This document shows positions 49,039-57,738 of a DNA stretch of 64,000 bases, one piece after another (the first letter of the stretch is position 1; every line of letters starts with the position of its first letter). The notes beneath the pieces were generated by a model. The model was not told where the DNA came from, ran no database searches, and was given only the letters and a program-made list of their open reading frames with translations. Made by a program: the position numbers and the translations under genes. Origin of the DNA: Chloroflexota bacterium (GTDB lineage: Bacteria > Chloroflexota > Anaerolineae > Promineifilales > Promineifilaceae); the NCBI GenBank assembly GCA_024275635.1, contig JAJRYT010000169.1, positions 1 through 64,000 on the forward strand, read 5' to 3'.

Positions 49039-51582
49039 ATGGGACGTGCATTTACACGATTGGAACGGGTCTTAAATTTAGAGACCCAACAAGGGTATCA
49101 GAATAAAGCGGTCGTTGGCGGCATCCGGCAGTTTGCGGTGTTTTGGGTAGGCCAGGCCCGTGAGGAAGCGATGGATGAGGCGGATCGGGCGTTAGTGGAG
49201 CAGGTGGCTGAGGTGTTGATGGGATACGGCCGTTTACCTGGCGCTGAAGCGCGCCGTAAAGCGTTAGACTCATTGACCGCTCGCTTAAAAGTGCGACAAG
49301 AACGGCTGGGCAAAAGCCCATCTCCAACCAAGCAGGCTCATCGTCAACCCCGGCCAGCGCGAGAAGTCAAACGGGGCCAGGTGAAAAAATCGCCGCGGCG
49401 GCCGGAACGACTGCCAAAACCCAAACAAAAAGCGCCGACTAAAACGCCCGACACATTTGTCGAGCCGGAAAAACCACAAATCAAGCCGCTGCCGCCGTCG
49501 GCCGAACCAGACCCGGAAGGATTGTCGCAGCCGGTGACGGCGCTGTCCGGCGTTGGCCCCAAGCTGGCGGAGAAATTACAGCGGTTGAATGTGGCGACCG
49601 TTTGGGAACTGTTGTATGTTTTTCCGCGCCGGTATGATGATTACACATTGATGAAGCCGATCAAAGACCTGGCTTATGGCGAGCAGGTGACGATTATTGG
49701 CACGATTTGGGAAACACGCGCCCGGCGCACACGCGCCAATCAGATCGTTGTCCAATCCGTCATTAGCGATGGCACGGCTACGATTCAGGCAACCTGGTTT
49801 AATCAAAGATGGTTGGTGGATAAGCTGAAATCGGGTATGCAGGTGGTTATCAGCGGTAAGGTGGACCAATATCTGGGCCGTCTGGTGTTTAATTCGCCGG
49901 AGTGGGAGCCGTTGGAGATGGACCCGCTGCAAACTCGCCGCATTGTGCCGGTGTATCCGCTGACGGAGGGATTGTCGAGTAAGAGAATGCGGGCGGTGAT
50001 GGATACGGCCGTTACCCGCTGGAGCCGTCACATTCCCGACCCCTTACCCGAATCCATACGTAAACGGCGCGATTTTTACAGCCTGCCCCAGGCTGTGCAG
50101 CAAATTCACTTCCCCGCCACTCAAGACAGCCTGCACCACGCTCGCCAGCGGCTCATCTTTGACGAACTGTTCCTGCTGCAATTGGGTATGCAGGGGCAGC
50201 GGCATAAATGGCAGTCCCAGCCCGGCATTCCCCTGGTGATTGATGAAGAGGCGTTAAGCCAGTTCCGAGCCTCGCTGCCTTACCAATTAACCGACGCGCA
50301 AAACCGCGTGGTGAATGAAATAATCACCGATATGCGCCAGGAAATACCCATGAATCGGCTGCTGCAAGGGGATGTAGGCTCCGGTAAAACCGTTGTGGCC
50401 GCGGCGGCTATGATTGTTGCCGCCAAAGCGGGAACACAGGCCGCGTTGATGGCCCCCACCGAAATTTTGGCCGAGCAGCATTACCAGGGTTTGCGCCAAC
50501 TGTTGGCGCCGCTGGGCATCACCACATGTTTGCTTACCGGCAGCACACCCGCCGCCGAAAAAGAGCAGATTTATGCCGATCTGGCTTCTGGTCAAATTCA
50601 GATTGCCATCGGCACACATGCGCTCATTCAGGAGGCCGTCACATATAGCCGGCTGGCGCTGGCGGTGATTGATGAACAGCACCGTTTTGGCGTCGATCAA
50701 CGACAGGCGCTGCGGGAAAAGGGCGCGAAAACGGCTAATGGGAAGCCCAATCCCCATTTATTGGTGATGTCGGCCACCCCCATTCCACGCACGTTGGCCT
50801 TATCTTTGTACGGCGACCTAGATTTGTCCATTTTGGACGAAATGCCGCCGGGCCGCCAGGAGATTAAAACGCGCTGGCTGCGTCACAGCGAGCGCGAGCG
50901 GGCCTATGCTTTTATTCGCGGCCAGATCGAACGGAAACGGCAGGCTTATATCATTTACCCGCTCGTTGAGGAGTCGGACAAGGTTGACGCCAAAGCGGCC
51001 GTCGCCGAATATGAACGGCTGCAAAATGAAGTTTTCTCGAATCTGAAGGTCGGATTGGTTCACGGCCGTCTTAAATCACGTGAAAAAGAAGCGGCGATGC
51101 AGGCTTTTAAGCAGGGAGAAACGGATATTCTGGTAGCTACCTCGGTGATTGAAGTGGGTGTGGATGTGCCTAACAGCACAGTGATGTTGATCGAAGGGGC
51201 CAATCGGTTTGGCCTGGCCCAACTGCACCAGTTCCGGGGCCGGGTAGGGCGCGGCGAACACCAATCGTACTGCATTTTGATTAGTGATGCGGAAACGGCC
51301 GTTGCCGAGGAGCGACTACAGGCATTAGAACAAACCAACGATGGTTTCCAACTGGCCGAAAAAGATTTAGAGATACGCGGCCCAGGCGAATTTTTCGGCC
51401 GTCGCCAAAGCGGGCTGCCCGAACTACATCTGGCCTCTTTGCTCGATGTGCATATGCTGGAAATGGCCCAAACCGAAGCCGCCGACCTTTTTGCCGCCGA
51501 TCCTATGCTGGAACAAGAAGAACATCGTTTACTCAAAGAATCCGTCGCTAAATTTTGGGAACAAGCCGGCGATGTCAGTTAA
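49039..51582 (+). CDS. recG: ATP-dependent DNA helicase RecG with basic N-terminal extension
   Basis: LLQGDVGSGKTVVAAAAM, MAPTEILAEQHYQGL, DEQHRFGVDQR, QFRGRVGRGEHQSYC; ORF extends to 48961 but Met 49039 is preferred. Confidence 0.94.
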   Translation: MGRAFTRLERVLNLETQQGYQNKAVVGGIRQFAVFWVGQAREEAMDEADRALVEQVAEVLMGYGRLPGAEARRKALDSLTARLKVRQERLGKSPSPTKQAHRQPRPAREVKRGQVKKSPRRPERLPKPKQKAPTKTPDTFVEPEKPQIKPLPPSAEPDPEGLSQPVTALSGVGPKLAEKLQRLNVATVWELLYVFPRRYDDYTLMKPIKDLAYGEQVTIIGTIWETRARRTRANQIVVQSVISDGTATIQATWFNQRWLVDKLKSGMQVVISGKVDQYLGRLVFNSPEWEPLEMDPLQTRRIVPVYPLTEGLSSKRMRAVMDTAVTRWSRHIPDPLPESIRKRRDFYSLPQAVQQIHFPATQDSLHHARQRLIFDELFLLQLGMQGQRHKWQSQPGIPLVIDEEALSQFRASLPYQLTDAQNRVVNEIITDMRQEIPMNRLLQGDVGSGKTVVAAAAMIVAAKAGTQAALMAPTEILAEQHYQGLRQLLAPLGITTCLLTGSTPAAEKEQIYADLASGQIQIAIGTHALIQEAVTYSRLALAVIDEQHRFGVDQRQALREKGAKTANGKPNPHLLVMSATPIPRTLALSLYGDLDLSILDEMPPGRQEIKTRWLRHSERERAYAFIRGQIERKRQAYIIYPLVEESDKVDAKAAVAEYERLQNEVFSNLKVGLVHGRLKSREKEAAMQAFKQGETDILVATSVIEVGVDVPNSTVMLIEGANRFGLAQLHQFRGRVGRGEHQSYCILISDAETAVAEERLQALEQTNDGFQLAEKDLEIRGPGEFFGRRQSGLPELHLASLLDVHMLEMAQTEAADLFAADPMLEQEEHRLLKESVAKFWEQAGDVS

Positions 51583-51770
51583 TTAATCATTCCGCATTCA
51601 GAATTCATCATTCCACATTCAGAATTCATCATTCCACATTCAGAATTCATCATTCCGCATTCAGAATTCATCATTCCGCATTCAGAATTCATCATTCCGC
51701 ATTCAGAATTCATCATTCCGCATTCAGAATTCATCATTCCGCATTCAGAATTCATCATTTCAACAAGGAG
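51580..51770. repeat. 21-bp tandem repeat CATTCCGCATTCAGAATTCAT, 8 copies
   Basis: GAATTC at 51601, 51622, 51643, 51664, 51685, 51706, 51727, 51748. Confidence 0.97.
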
Positions 51771-51777
51771 ATTACCA

Positions 51778-52308
51778 TTGAAAAGACGAGCGTTATACCC
51801 CGGCACATTTGATCCTGTTCACTACGGCCACCTGGATTTGATGAAACGAGCTTGCGAATTATTTGATGAAGTAATTGTGGGCGTGTATGAACATAGATTT
51901 CCGTCCAAATCCATCCTGTTCCCGGTTCAAGAACGGATCACCATGATTAAAAATGCCCTTAACGGACAGGACAACATTACCGTTTTAAGCTACAGCAGTC
52001 TGACAGTTGATTTTGCCCGGCAGATTGGGGCCAAGATCATCATACGTGGTTTGCGCGTCTTTTCTGATTTTGAATTTGAATTTCGCCTGGCTTTAGCCAA
52101 CCAGCGGCTGTCGCCTGAAGTCGAAAACGTCAACTTGATGACCCGCGAGCAGCATACCTTCCTCAGCGGCACCATCGTGCGTGAAATCGCATCACTCGGC
52201 GGCGATGTGTCCAGTATGGTTCCGCCCAATGTGGCCCAGGCGTTGTATGCTCGTTTCAATGATGAGGACGCGGCCGACTTTAATCGGCCCGTTCCATTGC
52301 GTGACTGA
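51778..52308 (+). CDS. coaD: Phosphopantetheine adenylyltransferase
   Basis: RRALYPGTFDPVHYGHLDLMKRA; TTG start with AGGAG upstream. Confidence 0.95.
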   Translation: MKRRALYPGTFDPVHYGHLDLMKRACELFDEVIVGVYEHRFPSKSILFPVQERITMIKNALNGQDNITVLSYSSLTVDFARQIGAKIIIRGLRVFSDFEFEFRLALANQRLSPEVENVNLMTREQHTFLSGTIVREIASLGGDVSSMVPPNVAQALYARFNDEDAADFNRPVPLRD

Positions 52309-52450
52309 GGCGGTAGCCTTTATAATGGGGGCAAGTGGCAAGTGAGCAGATAGGCGAGTGAAGTGTTCCTCCCGGAGGTTGTTTGACGAACGCAGTCAGG
52401 AGCTGGCGAACCTCTGGGAGGATGCTTTAGTAGTGACCATAGGTGTGATT

Positions 52451-52924
52451 ATGGACATCCAACATCTGGTAGATCGGTTAGAACAGTTGCTGAATGAGAG
52501 TTTTCGCTTTCCGTTAAGCGCTTACCTGTTTGTCAACGAAGATCAGATATTTAACTTGATTGATCAACTGCGGGTTGCTGTGCCGGAGGAAGTCAAGCGG
52601 GCCAACCGGATCGAATCGGAAAAAGACCGGATTTTGGCCCAGGCCCAGGAAGAAGCGGAACGTATTCGTAAACTGGCCCAGCAGGAAGCGGGCGAATTGG
52701 TGAATCGAGACACAGTGACGATGTCGGCCCAGCAGCGGGCGGATAATATTCTGGAACGCGCCCGACGGGATGCGGAAGCCCTGCGCCAGGATGCGGATGT
52801 GTATGTGGTGGAGGTGCTGGCCCAGTTGGAGGATGAACTGTTGCGTTCGTTAACGGTGGTACGCAATGGCCTCCATAAAGTTCATGTTGAACAACAGGAA
52901 CCGGCCGAATCGGGCGCTGATTAA
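52451..52924 (+). CDS. Coiled-coil protein (DivIVA/ATP-synthase b-like), function unknown
   Basis: MDIQHLVDRLEQLLNESFRFPLSAYLFVNEDQIFNLIDQLRVAVPEEVKRANRI; internal Met preferred to ORF start 52358. Confidence 0.7.
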   Translation: MDIQHLVDRLEQLLNESFRFPLSAYLFVNEDQIFNLIDQLRVAVPEEVKRANRIESEKDRILAQAQEEAERIRKLAQQEAGELVNRDTVTMSAQQRADNILERARRDAEALRQDADVYVVEVLAQLEDELLRSLTVVRNGLHKVHVEQQEPAESGAD

Positions 52925-52949
52925 GGGTTGAGTCGCGCTTGATTTTTTC

Positions 52950-52977
52950 TTGACAGTCGGGTGGGGGTCGTTATAAT
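52950..52977 (+). promoter_or_regulatory. Sigma70-type promoter TTGACA-16-TATAAT
   Basis: Read directly upstream of rpmF. Confidence 0.8.
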
Positions 52978-53075
52978 TGTCAGTCGCGGCCTGAACGCCG
53001 CTTATTTTTTGTATGCAAACCATTTTGGCGCGGACTTGTCCGGCCAAACGAGAATTTTACAGAGAGGATGTAGTC

Positions 53076-53261
53076 ATGGGTGCAGTTCCCAAGCGAAAAA
53101 TTTCTAAAGCACGACGAGACAGACGGCGTTCCCACCACGCCTTGAAAACCTTCCACCTGGTTACTTGCCCGGAATGTGGCGAGATGCGGCGGGCACATCA
53201 CGTATGCCTGAATTGTGGCACTTACCGTGGCCGCCAGGTTTTACCGGAAGCCGAAGATTAA
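53076..53261 (+). CDS. rpmF: 50S ribosomal protein L32
   Basis: [24 protein letters not shown]...[23 protein letters not shown]. Confidence 0.94.
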   Translation: MGAVPKRKISKARRDRRRSHHALKTFHLVTCPECGEMRRAHHVCLNCGTYRGRQVLPEAED

Positions 53262-53454
53262 ACTGATACGCGAAGAGGTCGCCTTGTTTGCGGCCTTTTT
53301 CGTTTATTATGAGTTTGCTCGTCAATAACTTTGGACCTTCCAGATTGGTTCACTCTCAAGGATTAAGCCAATCTCGCCAAGTTAAAAACGAATGAGTCTT
53401 TATGTCTTGATTCGCATGTGAATCCTGACGCCAACCATGAGTAGGCTTTAACAA

Positions 53455-54363
53455 GTGAGTACCGCTTTTCTTTTTCCCGGACAAGGATCACAGCACGTGG
53501 GGATGGGGCAAGATTTCTATCAACGCTCCCCGGAAGCGCGTGCTGTCTTTGATCAAGCGGACGCTCAGCTCGGATTGGCGCTGTCCGCGCTTTGTTTTGC
53601 CGGGCCTGAAGAGACGCTGACGGATACCAGCAATCAACAACCGGCTTTGTTTGTGGTAAGTATGGCGGTCTGGCAGGCAATGAAGGCGCAGGGGGAGCCA
53701 GCGCCTGCTTTTGTAGCTGGACACAGCCTGGGTGAGTTTTCGGCGTTGGCGGCAGCGGGGGCGCTTTCGTTTGCCGATGGGCTGCGGCTGGTGCGGCGGC
53801 GCGGCGAGTTGATGAAGGCGGCGGGAGAACGGGAACCAGGGGCGATGGCGGCGATTCTGGGGATGGACACGGCCGTTATCCGCCAACTGTGCGCCCAGGT
53901 CAGGGATGAAACAGGGCGGGCCGTACAAATCGCTAACGACAACTGCCCCGGCCAGATCGTCATTTCCGGCGACAAAGCCGCATTGGCCCGCGCGATGGCG
54001 CTGGCCCAGACAGCGGGGGCGCGTAAAGTGGTAAAACTACCTATTTCTATTGCCGCCCATTCTCCACTGATGGCTTCAGCCGCCGCTGAATTTGCCCAGG
54101 CCGTTGATACCGCGCCTCTGCAAGCGCCGCAGATGCCGGTGATTGGCAATGTATCGGCACGGCCGTTAACCACTGCGGACGACATCCGCGCTGAACTAAA
54201 AGCGCAGTTAACCGCCCCCGTAGCCTGGACCGACTCCATTAATTTCCTGGTAGAACAGGGGGTAGATACCTTTATTGAAGTAGGGGCTGGAAACGTGCTG
54301 CTGGGTTTGGTGAAACGGATCAATCGGAAGACGAAAAGGATAAAGTTTGAGATCGCCGAATAA
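53455..54363 (+). CDS. fabD: Malonyl-CoA-ACP transacylase
   Basis: TAFLFPGQGSQHVGMGQDFY...VAGHSLGEFSALAAAGALSF. Confidence 0.95.
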   Translation: MSTAFLFPGQGSQHVGMGQDFYQRSPEARAVFDQADAQLGLALSALCFAGPEETLTDTSNQQPALFVVSMAVWQAMKAQGEPAPAFVAGHSLGEFSALAAAGALSFADGLRLVRRRGELMKAAGEREPGAMAAILGMDTAVIRQLCAQVRDETGRAVQIANDNCPGQIVISGDKAALARAMALAQTAGARKVVKLPISIAAHSPLMASAAAEFAQAVDTAPLQAPQMPVIGNVSARPLTTADDIRAELKAQLTAPVAWTDSINFLVEQGVDTFIEVGAGNVLLGLVKRINRKTKRIKFEIAE

Positions 54364-54445
54364 TGATTGAAGATGGATGACTGAAAATTGATTGTTTACT
54401 ATTATCAATCTTCAATCATTGATCTTCTGCTTTGGGATAATAGTT

Positions 54446-55192
54446 TTGTTATTAGAAGGTAAAGTTGCAGTTGTTACCGGCGCTTCGCGCGGAATTGGCC
54501 GGGCCATCGCCGAGGATTTGGCGGCGCATGGCGCTGTCGTTGTGGTCAATTATAATGCCAGTTCCGAAGCGGCTGAGGAAGTTGTGGCCGTGATAACCAG
54601 CCAGGGCGGGACGGCGCTGGCCGTGCAGTCAGATGTCAGCCAGTTCGATCAGGCGCAGGCGCTCATCAAGACAACGCTTGACAGGTATGGACAAATTGAT
54701 ATTTTAGTAAACAATGCCGGTACCACCTGTGATAAGCTCTTGATGATGATGAAGGAGCAAGATTGGGACATGGTGCTGGATACGAACCTGAAAAGTGTAT
54801 TTAATTGCTGTAAAGCAGTGGCGCGGCCCATGGTGCGGCGTAAGCAAGGCGGCCGTATCATCAACATTTCATCAGTAGTGGCTTTGGTTGGGCAGGCGGG
54901 TCAAGCTAATTATGCTGCTTCAAAGGCCGGGATCATTGGCTTTACCAAGTCACTGGCAAAGGAATTGGGGTCGCGGCAGATTACAGTCAATGCGGTAACG
55001 CCGGGATTTTTCCCGACGGCGTTAACGGCCGTTTTGCCCGAAGATGCAGTTGAAACAAGCCGGGAATTCATCCCGCTTGGTCGTTGGGGCCAACTGCCAG
55101 AAGTGGCTTACCTGGTCTCCTTCCTGGCCTCTGAGAAAGCGGCTTACATGACCGGTCAGGTTATTAGCGTGGATGGCGGTTTGGCTATGTAG
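54446..55192 (+). CDS. fabG: 3-oxoacyl-ACP reductase
   Basis: LLEGKVAVVTGASRGIGRAIAEDLA...NYAASKAGIIGFTKSLAKE; TTG start inferred. Confidence 0.93.
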   Translation: MLLEGKVAVVTGASRGIGRAIAEDLAAHGAVVVVNYNASSEAAEEVVAVITSQGGTALAVQSDVSQFDQAQALIKTTLDRYGQIDILVNNAGTTCDKLLMMMKEQDWDMVLDTNLKSVFNCCKAVARPMVRRKQGGRIINISSVVALVGQAGQANYAASKAGIIGFTKSLAKELGSRQITVNAVTPGFFPTALTAVLPEDAVETSREFIPLGRWGQLPEVAYLVSFLASEKAAYMTGQVISVDGGLAM

Positions 55193-55255
55193 ATGGGTAT
55201 TGGCGGCCAGCCGTTAATTGTGCTGGCCGATGTTGCCAACCGCCAGCGGCAAAGA

Positions 55256-55621
55256 ATGAATATGAGCGAACAAACAGAGAGTATTGGTCGAATAGAAGTT
55301 GCGCCGGATGTATTGGCGATGATAGCCTTTTTTGCCACCCAGCGCGTGGAGGGTGTGGCCAAGATGGCGACCATTCCCGCCGACGCAGCCCGCTTGTTCC
55401 GGCGCCATTCCCGGCACGATGGCATTATCCTGGATTTGTCTGATGATAAGGTCAGATTTGATATTTACGTTATAATGGCCCCGGATGTGAATATCATGGA
55501 GACGAGTCATGCTTTACAAACGGCCGTTATCGAAGCCATTGATACAATGGTTGGCTTGCCGGTTGATGCTGTCAATGTACATGTTGAAGATGTGATTTAC
55601 GTCCAGGAAGGAATTGGATAG
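55256..55621 (+). CDS. Asp23/Gls24 family protein
   Basis: GRIEVAPDVLAMIAFFATQRVEGVAKMA...GLPVDAVNVHVEDV. Confidence 0.85.
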   Translation: MNMSEQTESIGRIEVAPDVLAMIAFFATQRVEGVAKMATIPADAARLFRRHSRHDGIILDLSDDKVRFDIYVIMAPDVNIMETSHALQTAVIEAIDTMVGLPVDAVNVHVEDVIYVQEGIG

Positions 55622-55701
55622 AAGCGCTAAACGATTTTTCCATAAGCGCAAGATTTTACGGCGGGTTCAGAAAAACCTATGCCGGATGACATGTTAACAT
55701 C

Positions 55702-56145
55702 ATGAAAACAAGACGACGCGCTCGCCGCGTTACCCTTGAAACGCTTTACGAATATGACATTGTCGACCATCCTGCAGGTGAAGTTTTGCAGCGTCGTCTG
55801 CAAGAGAACCCAATGGAAAATGCCGGTGTTGCCTTCACTTCACATCTGTTAACGGGCGTCATCGAACATTTGACGGAAATAGACCGTCTCATCGCGCGGT
55901 ACGCCCCGGAATGGCCTCTTGACCAAATGGCTGTCATTGACCGTAATATTCTACGTATAGCCATCTTTGAATTCCTGATTTTTGGAGAAACCCCTGTCAA
56001 AGTTGCGATTAATGAAGCTGTTGAATTGGCTAAAACTTACGCCTCGGACAGCGCGCCTCGTTTCATTAATGGGGTGCTGGGGTCATTAGCAGACCAAATA
56101 CCGGCGCTGAAACAAGAACTCATGGCTGTTCCCGTACCCGAATAA
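55702..56145 (+). CDS. nusB: Transcription antitermination protein NusB
   Basis: [17 protein letters not shown]...[52 protein letters not shown]. Confidence 0.93.
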   Translation: MKTRRRARRVTLETLYEYDIVDHPAGEVLQRRLQENPMENAGVAFTSHLLTGVIEHLTEIDRLIARYAPEWPLDQMAVIDRNILRIAIFEFLIFGETPVKVAINEAVELAKTYASDSAPRFINGVLGSLADQIPALKQELMAVPVPE

Positions 56146-56400
56146 GGCGGTTGCCAGACTTAGTAACCGCCTAAAATTTACTTCTTGAGATTAGAGACTG
56201 GAGGCTAGAGACCGCCAGTCTTCCAACGGGGAACTTATTTCTGGGCGGTCACTCAATAACAGATACGTTTAATTCTGGTTAGGATAAGCTGCCAGCTTGT
56301 CGGCAATCTAGCAGATTGTCCCACAAGTTACAGGACTCATTTGGAAACACACCCTTTAATAACTCACCGACATTGCCGTTTTATTGGCCCTCAAATTGTC

Positions 56401-56429
56401 TTGACAGAGCCATTTCCAGATGTTATGAT
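56401..56429 (+). promoter_or_regulatory. Promoter TTGACA-17-TATGAT for the pheST leader
   Basis: Consensus -35 and near-consensus -10 with ideal 17-bp spacing. Confidence 0.85.
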
Positions 56430-56438
56430 GCGCCCATC

Positions 56439-56516
56439 ATGATGAACACACGATTTTTTAGCTTTTTCTTTAGAAATGCCGCTCAACTGTTCGCGCAGGA
56501 GGTTGTTTCTGCTTGA
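56439..56516 (+). CDS. Phe-rich leader peptide MMNTRFFSFFFRNAAQLFAQEVVSA
   Basis: Phe cluster FF-S-FFF in a short ORF between promoter and intrinsic terminator, upstream of pheS. Confidence 0.8.
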   Translation: MMNTRFFSFFFRNAAQLFAQEVVSA

Positions 56517-56547
56517 GAAAAAGCAAACACAACTACACGATTCCGAT

Positions 56548-56577
56548 AAGACGCGGCATAATACCCGCGTCTTTTTT
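56548..56577 (+). terminator. Attenuator terminator upstream of pheS
   Basis: AAGACGCGG-cataatac-CCGCGTCTT with T6 tract. Confidence 0.9.
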
Positions 56578-56640
56578 ATTTTTGCCTGGAAGGAATTTAT
56601 CATTCATCCTTCCTCATTCATGATTTCTTAGGATGATAAC

Positions 56641-57666
56641 ATGCTGGCACAATTAGATGAACTATACTCCGACTCATTAGAGAAATTGAAGCAGTGTGAG
56701 GAAACGGCCGTTCTCGACGCCTGGTATAAGCAAACCCTGGGCCGTAAAGGCAGCATCTACCTCATGACCCGCCAGGTCGGCCAACTCAGCCCCGAAGAAC
56801 GGCCCGCCTTCGGCAAACGCATCAACGCCGTCAAGCAAGAACTGCAAGCCGCCTACGAACAGCGTCTGGCTGAATTGAAAGCCGCCGAACTCACGGCCCA
56901 AATGGCCGCGTCAGCTATTGACGTAACCCTGCCCGGACGCAAACAATGGCGTGGACGGCTGCACCCGGCTACCCAAACCCTGCGTGAAATCTACCGCATT
57001 TGGGGGGACATGGGGTTCCAGATTTACCGCAGCCGCGACGTCGAAACCGACGAGTATAACTTCGAGCTGCTCAACATTCCCCAAGACCACCCGGCGCGCG
57101 ACATGTGGGACACCTTCCATACCACTGCGCCCGGCGTTATCCTGCGCACCCACACCAGCCCGGGGCAGATTCACGCCATGCGCGAATATCATCCGGAACC
57201 GATTCGAGTTATTCTGCCCGGCATGTGCTACCGTTACGAGCAAATAACCGCCCGCGCCGAAATCCAGTTTCATCAAGTCGAAGGGTTGGCTGTCGGTAAA
57301 AACATCACCCTGGCCGATCTCAAAGGGACGCTAACGGACTTTGCCCGGCGAATGTTTGGCGCCCACCGGCAGGTACGCTTCCGGGCCAACTACTTCCCCT
57401 TCACCGAACCTAGCGCCGAGATGGATGTGGAATGTATTCTTTGCAATGGCGCTGGCTGTAATGTCTGCAAATACACCGGCTGGCTGGAGATTCTCGGCTG
57501 CGGCATGGTTCACCCCACCGTCCTGCGCAACGGAGGCTACGATCCGGACATCTACTCCGGCTTTGCCTTTGGTATGGGGCCGGAACGCATCGCCATGCTC
57601 AAATACCATATTGACGACATCCGCTATTTCTGGGGGAATGACCTCCGCTTCCTGCAACAATTCTAA
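56641..57666 (+). CDS. pheS: Phenylalanyl-tRNA synthetase alpha subunit
   Basis: HTSPGQIHAMREY...CYRYEQITARAEIQFHQVEGLAVGKNITLADLKG...GFAFGMGPERIAMLKYHIDDIR. Confidence 0.95.
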   Translation: MLAQLDELYSDSLEKLKQCEETAVLDAWYKQTLGRKGSIYLMTRQVGQLSPEERPAFGKRINAVKQELQAAYEQRLAELKAAELTAQMAASAIDVTLPGRKQWRGRLHPATQTLREIYRIWGDMGFQIYRSRDVETDEYNFELLNIPQDHPARDMWDTFHTTAPGVILRTHTSPGQIHAMREYHPEPIRVILPGMCYRYEQITARAEIQFHQVEGLAVGKNITLADLKGTLTDFARRMFGAHRQVRFRANYFPFTEPSAEMDVECILCNGAGCNVCKYTGWLEILGCGMVHPTVLRNGGYDPDIYSGFAFGMGPERIAMLKYHIDDIRYFWGNDLRFLQQF

Positions 57667-57738
57667 AATAAAGATTGAAGATTGATGATTATTGAATCAT
57701 CAATCATCGATCTTCAATCATCAACTACGGAGAACCAC

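Noticed and set aside
51580-51770. Regular short repeats reminiscent of a CRISPR array
   Set aside because: No unique spacers; units are directly abutting 21-mers, so it is a tandem repeat, and no cas genes are present.
56150-56640. T-box riboswitch upstream of pheS
   Set aside because: No T-box core sequence or specifier-loop layout seen; the leader peptide plus terminator explains the region better.
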